NCBI RefSeq assembly: GCF_000203795.2
Contig: NW_006281114.1
Span: 124,001 to 188,000, forward strand
DNA length: 64,000 bases
Reading direction: 5' to 3'
Origin: Batrachochytrium dendrobatidis JAM81
Taxonomy: Eukaryota > Chytridiomycota > Chytridiomycetes > Rhizophydiales
Under the pieces are notes generated by a model, which saw only the letters and a program-made list of their open reading frames with translations, was not told where the DNA came from and searched no databases. A program made the position numbers and the translations under genes. This document shows, one piece after another, positions 1 to 14,207 of the stretch (its first letter is position 1; every line of letters starts with the position of its first letter).

Positions 1-3000
1 TAAACAATATACTACCTCTGCCTCACGACGCATACGTTTATCTTCCGCTGTAGTCATGCCTTGGAGTTTTTCAAAAATCGAATCAATTAAGCAAAGCAGT
101 TGTGGAAATATATATTTTATAGATGAAGCTTGAACACACGCCTCCTTAAAGTATGCTATCAAAATAGGCATGCTTTCTTTCAAGTAGGTTGACGAGGCAA
201 CGCTTCGAATGTAATACTCGAGAAAGGCACAAAGACTCAGATCGGGGCTAGCCCAAGTCAACAAGATTGCACATTCAAAATAGGTTAAAAACAATGACAT
301 ATAAAAAGCAGAAATAGCGATTCAATGAACCTGACTCACATTGGCTTGATAACCTTTGACTTGTCTCTATTTAAACTTGCCGAAGCAGACAGATACAAAT
401 ACGGCAGTTGAAATCGCATTGCTTCCGTCACAACATTGACAACAGTTTTTTGTGAGCATTCTGAAATCAATTCCAAGAGTGACAATGATGCATGTTTAAT
501 TTGACTTTCATGCTATATGCCATAATAATAAAGCAAGTTTAAAAAACAAAGGTTAAACGGAAAAATTCACATTTGGAACAGCAATTATTTAGTAGTACCT
601 TGGGTGCTTGCTCGACTTCAGTAAACCACACTTCAATAATCGCGTCCATGAATTGTTGCGGATACGTTTTGTAAACAGCTTCAACCACCCACTTGACAGA
701 AATTCGAATTTGTCCAGCAATGCTACTTTTATCATCCAAACGACTGTTTGAATCTCCGTCTTGCTTTACATCTTTTGCTTCATACCTATCGAGTATCGTG
801 CAATACTCGGCAAGAATTGCAAACAAGCCAGGCATCAATTCAAGTATCTTGCTTTTTGTAGCAAAATCAATGGCTCCTTGCAATGAGGTAGTATCGTTTG
901 CAGACTCTGATCCCAGAGAATCACGAACTAACACACTACCAATAATAGAAGTAATGTTGAGTAGAGGACCACGGGTATCATTCGAGGATTGTGTTCCACC
1001 CGACATGCCTCTATCCTCCTGAAGACTAAATAACAACATCCTTTTTATACCATTAAGAAGTGCCAATGTGTCAAATTCTGGGTTGGCATAAAGATTGAAA
1101 GATGACCGATCAGAAATAAGTTTATAACCGGAACCACCTGCAAAAAATAGGTTTTGTGCAGATGCTGATTTTGGTATGCTAAATTGGGCCAGTCGAGCAA
1201 ACTGATGCTGTGTCTCGCGCAACTCAACACACATTGTAATAAACAATGGCAAGACAATCGAAGTGAAGTAGGATTGAAATCGCGGCATATTTGCAAGTAC
1301 AAGGTTTAGCCAATATTTTAGCATAGAGCGATTGTGATGAGACGATATTGCCTTTAGCATGGTTTTTACAATCAATGGCTTGTCTTTAAGAATGGCATCA
1401 TCATTGGCCGCCTTTAGTCTATGAAGTTGATGAAAAGTGTAGTGTTGATAAGCATGTGTTGAGATCAAGCCAAGAATCTTCAAAAGATGCGGCTGAAGTT
1501 CCAATTTCTTTTCTAATAAACATATTTGGAGTTTGCAAACAATCATATCATGAACAAGAAACGAAATCGATGCGGGCATCACACTTGATCGGGAAATGAT
1601 TTTTTGCAGAAACAAGCACGAGTTTTGCTGAATCAATAAATGTGCACATAGGTCATTGGGATCAGGGTATTCTAGATCAACAAAATCGGCCAGAATAAAT
1701 CTCAGCGAGATAATGATAGCTGTATCCAGCAGCGTTAATTTAGGTATGCTGATTTCAAAACATGTTTCTGGCCACATGCATGCAGATTCAATCCATGGTT
1801 GTATCAAGGTGGAAGACATGGTTGAATTTAAAAAGTTGACGTCATCAAATTCAAGCAATAGATTCAAAATATCAAAAGCGCGACCGGCCTGTGCTTGATT
1901 GAAGGGTTTTGTAAATCGGGTTACTTGAACGTATTCAGAGTCAATTCGTACATTTATCACCTCAAAGCAGATATCTACGTGTGTAAGAACAGTCAAAAGT
2001 AGTGGTATGACTCTGATTTAAAATTTCATACATTTACATGAATTATAAATACATTAGCAAATTAGTGGTTGGGTTTAAAAGTCAATTAGCATACACAGCA
2101 ATCAAATCATCTACTTTACCTAGCATACGATTTTACAAACAATTGAATCCAATTTTGAGCAGAAAGTTGCAGTTGCAAATCATAACTCTTGAGAGAGTCA
2201 AGCACAAGCAAAAGAGGACGAGAAAAGAGCAAGCAGGTGTTCAAATTAAGCCTTTCTAATATAGAAATTAAAATAAAATGCACAACAAAAAATACACGGA
2301 TATCAGTTTCATGATTCTACAGAGTAGCTTGATCTTAGGTCATGCAAAGTGTCGAGACAACCAAACCCAATAAATTCAAACTCACCCAAATGTCGCCAGA
2401 ATATTCCAAATTTATAAAACTCTTCAATGCGATGATTGGTATTTCCTTGAGACATTAGCTTTGTAATGCAGTCTTCAATCATAGCTACACCAGTAATATC
2501 AGTCAACTTCAATATCAACGCAACGCAATCCGAGTGGAATGGTAGATGCTCAAACACCAAAAAATTCCACAATTTAAAGCATATCAAGCTGATATTAGAT
2601 TCAGATAAAAGTCTGTGTGATATCGTTGTGCGAGAGTGTGATCGAGCAGAAATTAAAATAGAAAACGAGGTGCGTAGCCCAAGAGTCGTCAACGAAAAAT
2701 CGGCATCACTTCTAGTACTGAATGAAACCAAGGCATTCATCCACACACTATCAAACTTTGAAAACGAGGATCCAGCTTCAACGTGACGTGATAGGATTTT
2801 CATAAGACAATCCCATATTCGAAAGTTGTAGGATTGATCAGATTGAGTATTGCTTGTAAAAACACATTCGGCTGGGTTTGTACAACGAATAAAAAAGTCT
2901 GTGAAGATGCGTATTGAGGCTAGTGCTGCGTCTAATGGAGATTTACCAACCGTGATCTTTTGAAGCTGATCTCGGACGCGTGGATCGCTGGAATCGGCTA

Positions 3001-5695
3001 AACTGTAAACTGCAGAAATACTTGGTATCAACAGATCCAAATTTCCAGAAAGTAATTCCATTGTAGAATCACACAAAGCATCTTGTGATGATACATTATC
3101 CATACTGTCTGAAGGATGCATCTCTATATTCATTTCAGACGCTGAACGCTCGCGTCGCTCCAAACTCAGCCCACGAAACTCGCGAAGATTCCATGAATTA
3201 GAAAACACATTGCTATCAACAAGTACAGAAATTTTAGCACAAATGTACAATCGCAAGCTCAGTTCCATATTTGACTGATGTTGATTAGATTCCGAGGTGA
3301 TCTGCAGCGAAGCGCTAATAGTTTGATAGAGGAATGGCAAATGCACACGCTGTGTTTCGTCATCAGAAAATTTAAAACTTTCCAGTACAAATAAAATCAG
3401 TTCCAGATCCTATACAAATAAAATACTGAGTATTGTATCCAAGATTTAAAAGTGTGTTATGAATAAAGGGCATTTCAAATTCGCCTATAAACATACCTGA
3501 ATTTCTATATGATCCTTATCAAGCGTCAGCATTTCATGTAGCTGCTTCCAAATAAAAAACGCATCAAGATTGTCCAGTAGCATAGTTGCAACAGAAAGTA
3601 GCTAGAAAATAACAATCGTGAGTTGGGCAATGCTATGATAGTTGTGCATACAAAACCAAATCCATTTTACTTCTGCAGAAAGCTGGCTAGAGCGCTCACA
3701 ATGTCGCTTAAGTGAGCGTAAAATATCCAAAAAAAGCGTGTCCATAATCAATGGTCCAAGTTCAGGTTTATCCAGCAGCGAGATGATGATTTTATAAGGA
3801 CGATTAAGTTCTGAAATTGGAGTAGCAGAATTGTTTGCATAAAACATGCACTATAATTGATAACGTAGACATGCAGTCAGATTGAAAGGTATCATTTCAG
3901 AATGTATTACAGCAAAAGTTGTGCTATAAAATCAGTACATAAAGCAATGTATTGTACCTTGAGAGCCTGCGACACCAGAGAAATGTTGGTTGATACATTA
4001 CGTAGCGGTACTTCAGCAGATCCTAATACAACAAGCAAGGGTTGCATTGTCAAGTAATGCTCTGCTCTCACTTTAAAAGATATGTATTTGATTACCCAAT
4101 ATCCACGAGTATAGCCGTCTATTCAATGACATGTCTCGACGAAGAACAACTCCAACAGCAGCACTAACTACACGTTGCATATCATCTACAGTCAATAGTC
4201 TAAAATACAATGTTTCGAATGTTATTTATCGGCAGAGAACCAATCATGTGGTAAATATTTTCACCAAATGAAAATTCAAAAAGAATAGCATACGTTGTAG
4301 TCGCTGGAAAGTGTGTGACAAGCAATTCAAGTGCACCACGCTGAACTAAAGCTGATTTATCGCTCAATAGACAAACCAAGGCAGGGGCCAAGATTTCAGC
4401 TTGATCATTGATTGTACTACTACCAACAACAACGACCATATCTTCTGTGCTATTCATTTTTGAAAACCGTCGAAGTATATAGTGTATTGCTGAAAGACGC
4501 TGATTGCTTGCAGATATAATTGAGAGCCACAACGCGTGAAAAAAGTATGTATGGTCGACTGCCAATGATATCTGGTCCAAAATGGACACTGCCTTTGCAA
4601 ATGATCAGTCAGACTTGACAACTTTAGCACCAGACTGTAACATTTAGATGCATACTACATACTTTGTCAAAGAACTCATTTCCTTCTTCTTCAAGCATGG
4701 GATAAATGGCCAGAATAAGTCCTTTTAGTGCTGAACGAAGACTTGTTCCAAGTGGAACATAGAATTTTTCATAAATACCCAGTAGTAGTGGCTGGATTGG
4801 AATAAATCCAGAAAAAATGTCAGTGGTTTTCAATGCTAATTTAAAGCAGGACGTATCTGACCTTGACAGCAACTGCAGCATGCGCACCAAATGGAAACAG
4901 GCCATATGACCACAACATCAAGTCTTCAGCCATTTGTGCTTTCTATGAAAAATATTGGTGTCAGATATTGATTAGTGAACAATCTAACTAAAATCAAATA
5001 AAAATGCCTAAATAAAGTAGATACACAATAATAAAACAACAAAAAGCGTACTCCTGCAGCTTGAAAAATCAAGGAATAAACTTCGAGTGCTTTGGCATGA
5101 GCACCGCTGGGTAGTGCTGGATTAAGACATTGTGCAAGACGTTTTGAAACAATTAGTTTTTTTGGAACGGCCGAAAACTGCTGGTTGAGCTGAAAGATCT
5201 ATTAAAAATGCATTCAATAATTATATATCACGAGTGTTGACATGGTGAGTATGCTGATCCGTAATAGACAATGAATCACATTAGATCCGAGTTTTACGAC
5301 CATCATAGTAACTTGGAATATACAACCTTTCCAAGTCGAGTGAGAAATCCAATGACATCAGCCCATTCACTGACAGAATCAAATGACTGAAGTGCACGCT
5401 CGATGGCCGATCCAAACTTTCTAAACTCTACATCTCTGCGACCCTCTGTAGATAGCGACACATTTAAATAAAATAGAAATGTTTAAAATGAAAAGGTAAA
5501 AATTGATCATGTTAAAGAGTTGTTTAGTGGGGTTGACTTTGAATCCGACCGTTCTAGTCAAATCTTGACGAGAATCAACATGAAGCCAACTCGGCATGAA
5601 CAAGACAAACTGCTGAGCAAGTGGAATATAAATTGAATAGACTAACCATCAGTATCTGAAATAGTAGTTGATGTGCTGCTATTTATAGTATTCAT
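1..5695 (-). CDS. DOP1: Dopey family protein Dop1 (3' end beyond window)
   Basis: Dop1 is a large Golgi/endosomal peripheral protein that works with the flippase Neo1 and Mon2 in membrane trafficking. The start ATG is at 5695; the first exon encodes [14 protein letters not shown], and the next (about 5331-5450) has [15 protein letters not shown] and [15 protein letters not shown], the Dopey N-terminal signature. Further exons read [19 protein letters not shown] (about 5050-5200), [13 protein letters not shown] (about 4670-4905), and [16 protein letters not shown] (3720-3830), all matching human DOPEY1 in order. The largest exons are about 2320-3400 and 560-2000. The leftmost visible exon ends EAE at a GTAGTA donor near position 15-20, so the C-terminal part lies outside the window. 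Divergent from RMD1, with 153 bp between the two ATGs. I see no internal break. Identification is very secure; internal exon edges are approximate. Confidence 0.93.
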
Positions 5696-5779
5696 GGATG
5701 AAGATAGCTTGTGGATGGTCGCAGTCAAGCAAAAGCCAGCAGGCCAGCATTAACTAGAGCGAACACGATCAGTTTACAA

Positions 5780-5785
5780 CACGTG
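5780..5785. promoter_or_regulatory. CACGTG E-box between DOP1 and RMD1
   Basis: A CACGTG core in the context ACACGTGATT lies in the 153-bp divergent promoter, 85 bp upstream of DOP1 and 64 bp upstream of RMD1. CACGTG is the known target of bHLH factors such as Cbf1 and Pho4. Function here is inferred only. Confidence 0.4.
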
Positions 5786-5805
5786 ATTTACATTGTGCAA
5801 CTTAA

Positions 5806-5825
5806 ACGATCATTTAAATGATCGT
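5806..5825. promoter_or_regulatory. 20-bp perfect palindrome in divergent promoter
   Basis: ACGATCATTTAAATGATCGT is a perfect 10+10 inverted repeat lying 24 bp before the RMD1 start codon and about 110 bp from the DOP1 start. It could be a dimer-binding operator or a cruciform-prone site. No protein can be assigned. Confidence 0.45.
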
Positions 5826-5848
5826 CTTGATCTTTCCTCACCGCAACC

Positions 5849-8543
5849 ATGGCATCGTTCGCATCTGCCAATGGAAACACTGCTGCCAACGCTTCGCTGC
5901 CAAACAGGTCAAATAGAAACTCAGAGTCATCGGAGCCCCTACTGCCACTTGTATGGCAACAGAGCTACGACCAATCTACGTCCAATGGTGTTGCATTGAC
6001 TGATAATGGAGTTGCAATGGAGAGAACTGCTACTGCTCCACCTACTACTGAAATTGCTTCCAACACAACCCAATCTCTAAGTGCTGGACTAATGTCTTAT
6101 CCGGCTGTTGCCACTCTTTCTTACGTTCCAATGGTGGGAAAGAATCAACCTCAACGCATGCCAAAAAGGTCGGTTTTTACATCTCAATTATACTTTTTTT
6201 AAGCGAGTCTATATGCTACGTTGATTCTCGTTCTGTTGATAATCTCATGTACAAGAACTGCATTTCAAAGATATGGTTTAATATGCATTCCTACTTTTAC
6301 TTGGCGGGTCAATACTTTGATCTGGTATCAACCTTGTAATCTTGTTTTTTACAACCCTAGCACTTGGATAACCCGTTGTACCAGCACTGTTGCATTTTGG
6401 ATTTGAACTAAAGTTTTGCCAAACTGGTTGTTCATATTCGTGTATTTGAGCTGTGAATTACTTTTGCATTCTAAATGTTGAATGCTTTTATATTGGACAA
6501 TACGCGAGGCAAATTGACTTATTTGAATCAACGTATATATATTAGAACAACCAAGACGTCCCAGAAATTGACGCTGTTTCCTGAAGGTGGACCTGCTGGA
6601 GCTGATGTTGCCGACTTTGACAATGCTCAAGACTGCAATCAGATTCCTCAATTACCCCATGTTACCGCAAAGACAATCAAAGAACGATGGCTGACCAAAT
6701 TGGAGAGAAAATGGCTTCCTCGGGTGACTGCTTATTGTACTGCCAAGTATGTCGATTGATCAAAATCTCATTTAATTACCATGCTTATTGAATGTTTAAA
6801 TCAATGTTAACACCATACACCATTTGGCATGGATTGGATTAGTACATATAAAATGGATGCACTCATGGATCACTTGAAACAAAAAGAAGCAAAATATCAC
6901 ATTTCACCCAAGCGGATTGATGAAGGTATACATTGTCGAGTTTCATTTTAAAATGAGGTTGGTCTATTGGTGTTGCTTATTAATAATGGACACGCTTGCT
7001 TTTGGATGATTCGCTAGTCATATACACCCCGTTCAACTTTTCAGAAACAGATTTAAACGCACCAGATTTGATCGATATACGGCCTGTGCATGACCATATA
7101 CAGGAAATTGGAACATTACTGAATCCCACTGTTGGTGATGTGAATTCCTTTTTTGATCAAAACATTGATGCTTCTGGAAAAAGCATTCCTGGAAACATTC
7201 CATATGAGAATTTAGCCAAACGGATTGCCCCAATCGGAGAAGTTCTTTACTTTGACTATGGCGTTGTTGTCATGTGGGGATTGACCGAGTCTGAAGAGCA
7301 TATCATTTTGGATGATCTAGAGCGGTTTGAAGAAGAGAATCTGCGTATGTCATAATATCCACAATTGAATTGTAGACTGCTTTGCTCAATGTATATATGC
7401 ATGAAATCACTCCGAGTTTCTAACTGTATTATTTGCACTGTTACTTATTTTAGCTGCATCGTCTATTGAAACGGAGCAGTTTTATTTCCACTACAACAGT
7501 AAATTATACCTGATTATAACCCTTATTTTAAACCTTTTGGACGATATAATATACCACTAACTGGCATATAATATGGTAATTTAACTCGCATATTTGGCGA
7601 CTGTAGCTTTCTATCAGCCGCGTATTTACAATGACATCATCACTCTTAGAAACCCTGCAAATTTTATGTTAAAAATCACAATTTCACATGCAATTGCTCA
7701 GTCTGTAAAACTGACGCTATTTGAGGGTCTGATTGAAGAAACCATTGAGAGCACTAAGCACGTACCTCAAATTATGGCTGAAGAAGGAAAGATACACATG
7801 TCAAGGTACTGTATTGTATTTGAACGTATACTTGACTGACCTGTCGGGGTTCTAATCCTTGTTATAGAACTGCGATCAACAAGAAAATTGGTCAACTATT
7901 TATTATGCGAATTAACGTTAATTTAGTTTCAAATGTATTGGGTAAGGTCATGTGTATTCTCATTGCTGTATTTAATAAGCGTACAACTCCTAACGTATCT
8001 GTTTATGTTTAGACACTCCTGAGATTTTCTGGTAAATCATACCTGACTTGGCAGTCTACCCAAATATATAGATGGCTTATCAGTTATTGTTGGGATCATG
8101 TTGCTTATGTATTTTAGGAGTGAGCCTCCATTGGAACCATTGTATATGGCTATTCGTGGATATCTTGAAATTTCGCAGCGGTAATCTTTTGATTTTACTA
8201 AATGGATTGGATTGTATTGTATATTCACCTAACAGTCTCGTTTTAATTGTGTTTAAAACCTTGTCTAGTGTGGAGCTATTGAATCAGCGCGTATCTGTGA
8301 TATCAGATCTACTAGATATGCTTAAAGAGCACCTCAATAGCTCTCATGGAGAACAACTTGAATGGATTGTGATTATCCTTATTGGTAAGAAACTTGCAAT
8401 GGTTTGAATATACGTTGAAATGTGCACACTAACTTATTTTGTGAATTGATTCTACTTGATTGTATCGCTAAATAGCCTTTGAAATTATCATTGGCATTAT
8501 CACCATTACGGTCGATTTGTCATCCTTTGTGAAACATAGTTGA
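5849..8543 (+). CDS. RMD1: RMD1/Sif2 family protein (DUF155), membrane-anchored
   Basis: Belongs to the DUF155 family (yeast Rmd1 and Rmd8, human RMND1), associated with mitochondrial or cytosolic membranes and, in yeast, with meiotic nuclear division. The start ATG at 5849 has A at -3. A low-complexity Ser/Asn-rich N-terminus (5849-6168) is followed by exon 2 from 6546 with RTTKTSQKLTLFPE and RVTAYCTA, then YKMDALMDHLK from 6843. The family hallmark EVLYFDYGVVVMWGLTE is at about 7237-7290, and ENLRMS/EQFYFHYN follows. The C-terminus has QRVSVISDLLDMLKEHLNSS, then a hydrophobic segment WIVIILI-AFEIIIGIIT that fits the family's single membrane anchor. Stop at 8541-8543. About a dozen exons. 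Convergent with the farnesyltransferase beta gene, 146 bp between stops. Confidence 0.9.
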
Positions 8544-8689
8544 ATGAAGAAAAGATATCAAATGCTGGAGGGTTTTTACAAATCAAATACTGACTAGACC
8601 CGATTGGTTTATTTAAGCGCGCATAATAAGCGATATTGAAAAGAACGAAAACAGCCATTGTCCAACCAGATCAATAAAATGCTTTTACT

Positions 8690-11235
8690 TTAAGAACGGG
8701 ATTCTGTCATGTCAATTTTTGAAAAATAATCAATGATATTTTTGGCACGATTGATGCAAATGTTATATGCTGGGTGTGTCGGATTCTAATTACAATCAAC
8801 CATACATATTTGCGAATTAGCAGGTCAATATTGCATTTATCTTGGCGGGTTATGCAATTGTATTAGTACTTACAACAAGGTTTGTAGAAGAGCCAAAAAT
8901 AGGCGACCGTGGTACGGCCGTAACTTGACCATTATGCTCCGTGTATATGTGTTGAGCAACTGAAAGACCACTAAGGCAGTAGCAGGTGTGATAATAATCA
9001 ACTGGTCTATTCATTGGAATGATAGGACACGTACAAAGCATTGTGAGTAAAATACATACAAACAGCCAGTAAGATATAAAGATGGGCGTTAAACCTATTG
9101 CAACTTCATACTTTCTAGGCTTGTCCCTTAAGCCCCCTCGCCCGCCTTGGCAACAGACTACAATGTATCTTTCAAGTGCATCTACTCAAAATGTAAGATT
9201 AGTATTTAAGCAGCTTCAGCACTGCCTGTGTTTAAAACTAAATCTATTACCGCGATTTAATAGGTTGACTGAATTTGAAAAGTTAGAATACATAAACATG
9301 CGCAAAAGTTTCAAGCCAATGATAAAAGCTATGCTTTACCTTGCTGGCCTGTTTTGCGTTTGAGATGCATTTCAATCAGTGACACGATACCGCCTTGCCA
9401 AAGAGAATAGCATCCATCCACGAGCTTATTGGCACGTCCACTAAAGCCACCTTCTAGTGCCATTTGACGAGAGCAGACCCATTGCTTAACAATAAACAAA
9501 AAAGTATGATTGTAAGCTGAAAATACTTTTACTATAGATCAGTACCCAACTCGCATGTTCTAAATCTAGTGCAACTCACTGTGAGAGCATCCATGTCCAA
9601 CATGTTCATTTTCCCCATGATCTCCATGGCAGCTACAGCACAGTAACTGTATCCACCATGAGCTTCAATGCCAGGAACAGCACCCATACCGCCTTCGTAG
9701 CTTTGGCATTGGACGATAAACTCACTTGCGCGATCCATCAATTTGTCAGTAAGAATATGAAGCAGTTTGGCTGTATTCACTGCGCAGTAGGTACCACTAT
9801 ACCAAAACACAAACATATTTTAAAGAATATTAGCATGGTTGATATAAAGAGTAACATTTTGAATATGATTTTTAAAATAATAATCGATTTACAGTCGAAC
9901 AAAATGTACGCAAAGTAAATCTTACCGAACATCAATCTCCCCTCCATTGTGCATGCGGTATGATCCATTTTCTTGCTTCATTTGCTCCAGAAAATTATAC
10001 AGTTTCCATCTAAAATTGCAGAGTTATTAACTAGCTCATAACAGATTATTCCATCAAGCTAACAGTGTGTTAGTCACCACATCAACCAATAAAATGTACC
10101 GATTAATTGACTGAAACGCATCCTCAGTTCCAATGATTGCAAGTGCATTTACAGCAGCATAAGTTGTTGCAAGATGAGGAATTTGACCAGGTCCACCGCC
10201 ATATCCACCATCAGGATGTTGACAGGCAGCCAATGAACTGACAGCACGTATTTTAATGGTAAGGGGAATTTCAGTGCCAAGTAGATCCAAGGTATGCATC
10301 ATCCACATGATTAGCCAAGGTTTGCTTGCATCTAGAGATACCCATCCACATTTGAGACCAGCAAATGCGTGTTGAATGTAATCAATATGCTTTGATCGTA
10401 ATAACCTAATAATATAATTCAAAAACAGCACATGAGTAAAATAAATAGAACTAATATTCTCAAGTGTCTATTTACAGCCATATTCACATAGAATGAAACA
10501 CGGAATAAAAGTGTGAATAATAAACAGCCAGTATCAATGAAATGATTGGCATGTAAACAACAGTGCAATCTTTTCAAACTAGAACGCGAACGTATGAGTT
10601 TAAAAGTTTGACAACATCAAACTTGTACTGTATTGTAACGAGTCTAACGATCGTAAAATGCATGGCTATGCCAAATGTGGAGAAAGAAATGATTTCAGTT
10701 CAAAACTATAGTTTGTGTGAACATTATATGAACGTTGCTTTAAAGAATTGAAAGTGTCGATTAAACAGATCAATTTGTAGTAAAAGAGCGTAACACATAT
10801 TTGGCCATTGTATCATTCAAACAAGATACAAGCAATGCAAGATACAGAAAAGTGATCCATTTTATGTGAATATGGCAGTCAATATATACGACATCCATAC
10901 AAGACGATATTAATTTCTCATTGTCAATAAACCCGATGCATTAATGAAATGCGATAATGTCAATTCATATCATTTTCCAGGACTCATAAGACATACACTG
11001 GATTTGGATTACAGCTATGTTCTCGCAAGAGTCCTAGGATTGAATCTTCAACCTGTAATTGAGCATCGGAAGTCTCGGTAGCAAATCCTTCATCGTCAAA
11101 TGTCAGATTAGATAACGCATTCATGAGCAAATCAGCAGTTTCAATAGAAACATTGTCTGTATTTTCATTAATATTTTCATGATCTTCACAGTCAATCCAG
11201 ACATTGCCGGTGGTGGCAGACAGATTGGTTTGCAT
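8690..11235 (-). CDS. RAM1: Protein farnesyltransferase beta subunit
   Basis: Catalytic subunit of CaaX farnesyltransferase, which prenylates Ras-like proteins and others with the alpha subunit. Start ATG at 11235 (the frame upstream has no further ATG). Exon 1 ends at 10997 and encodes QLQVEDSILGLLREHS. Exon 2 (from 10407) carries SLDASKPWLIMWMMHTLDLL, PDGGYGGGPGQIPHLATTYAAV and INR, then GGEIDVRGTYCAV, YEGGMGAVPGIEAHGGYSYC and GGFSGRANKLVDGCYSLW. The zinc ligands are present: Asp and Cys of VDGC and His of DYYHTCYCLSGLS. An 18-nt exon (9251-9268, VNLLNR) joins KTGQQ to DALERYIVVCCQ in frame. The last exon (8690-8785) reads NPTHPAYNICINRAKNII and ends ESRS-stop. Intron 1 is about 589 nt, much longer than its neighbours. 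Divergent from the RBBP4-type gene with 138 bp between ATGs. Confidence 0.93.
10408..10996 (-). other. Unusually long intron 1 of the farnesyltransferase beta gene
   Basis: The donor GTATGT at 10996 and acceptor TTAG at about 10408 rejoin the frame (NPNPV then LLRSKHIDYIQ), matching the conserved N-terminal helix of the family. At about 589 nt it is five to ten times longer than most introns here. I see no conserved ORF, tRNA-like arms or repeat element inside. Confidence 0.7.
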
Positions 11236-11284
11236 GTTGTTGGGTTGGACTGCAAACACCCAAACTGCACAAGTGATTGATACA

Positions 11285-11312
11285 CACGTGATACACACGT
11301 GGCCAACACGTG
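11285..11312. promoter_or_regulatory. Three CACGTG boxes spaced 11 bp apart
   Basis: CACGTG occurs at 11285-11290, 11296-11301 and 11307-11312, each exactly 11 bp after the last, about one helical turn. They sit 50-78 bp upstream of the farnesyltransferase beta ATG (11235) and 62-89 bp upstream of the RBBP4-type ATG (11374). The local unit is a degenerate 11-bp tandem, acacacgtgat / acacacgtggc / caacacgtggt. Same-face arrangement suggests cooperative binding by a bHLH factor. This is inference. Confidence 0.6.
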
Positions 11313-11373
11313 GTTAATTGTGCATACAATTTGATTGCGTTTCTTGTCTGGCTTGAAATCAATTACGCTGATA

Positions 11374-13807
<2,434 letters not shown>

Positions 13808-14207
13808 ACAAGCTGTCATTTGAAATGAACATGATAATCTATACTTGAATAACTTTTGATTCAAATCAAACCGTGCAGGGTTGATGATAAACCTTTGAGT
13901 GTCAAGTTTTTTTCTGTAAACGAATCACTTGTTTATCCTGAAATCAGTCGCATTCATGTAAATAAAACACTAATAGCAACTGGACGCATATTTAAATCAG
14001 TATATTGCAGTTTTAGTATGTCCTGCACCTTGACACTCTGAGTTGGAGCGCGAACATGTATTAGATTTTGTATTGAAAAGGTCAATTCCTAATAAGCGTA
14101 ACAAATATTCAACCATTTTTTTTAAAAATAAATCAGTTTTATTTTACATGAATACGATTGCAAGGTTTCTAATACTTTTGACAACAGTTTTTTGAATACA
14201 GAACACA
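13808..14207. other. Intergenic region, 400 bp
   Basis: Between the RBBP4-type gene and the tandem BMT5-like gene. AT-rich with no supported gene. The only structure noted is a TIR-like sequence at 14141-14166, listed separately. The last 40 bp would hold the BMT5 promoter. Confidence 0.5.
14141..14166. repeat. Solo terminal-repeat-like sequence of the GTATTC element family
   Basis: ATTTTACATGAATACGATTG followed by CAAGG closely matches the reverse complement of the left end of the 307-bp elements (CATTTTATTTGCAATCGTATTC). No partner end could be found in the preceding 330 bp, so it may be a decayed copy, or chance. Confidence 0.3.

Noticed and set aside
2038..2259. 73-codon plus-strand frame inside DOP1
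   Set aside because: It lies in an intron on the opposite strand, is low in complexity, and has no homology or regulatory context.
11236..11298. N-terminal extension of farnesyltransferase beta to 11298
   Set aside because: That start is GTG, not ATG, and it runs through the CACGTG array; the ATG at 11235 is the only eukaryotic start.
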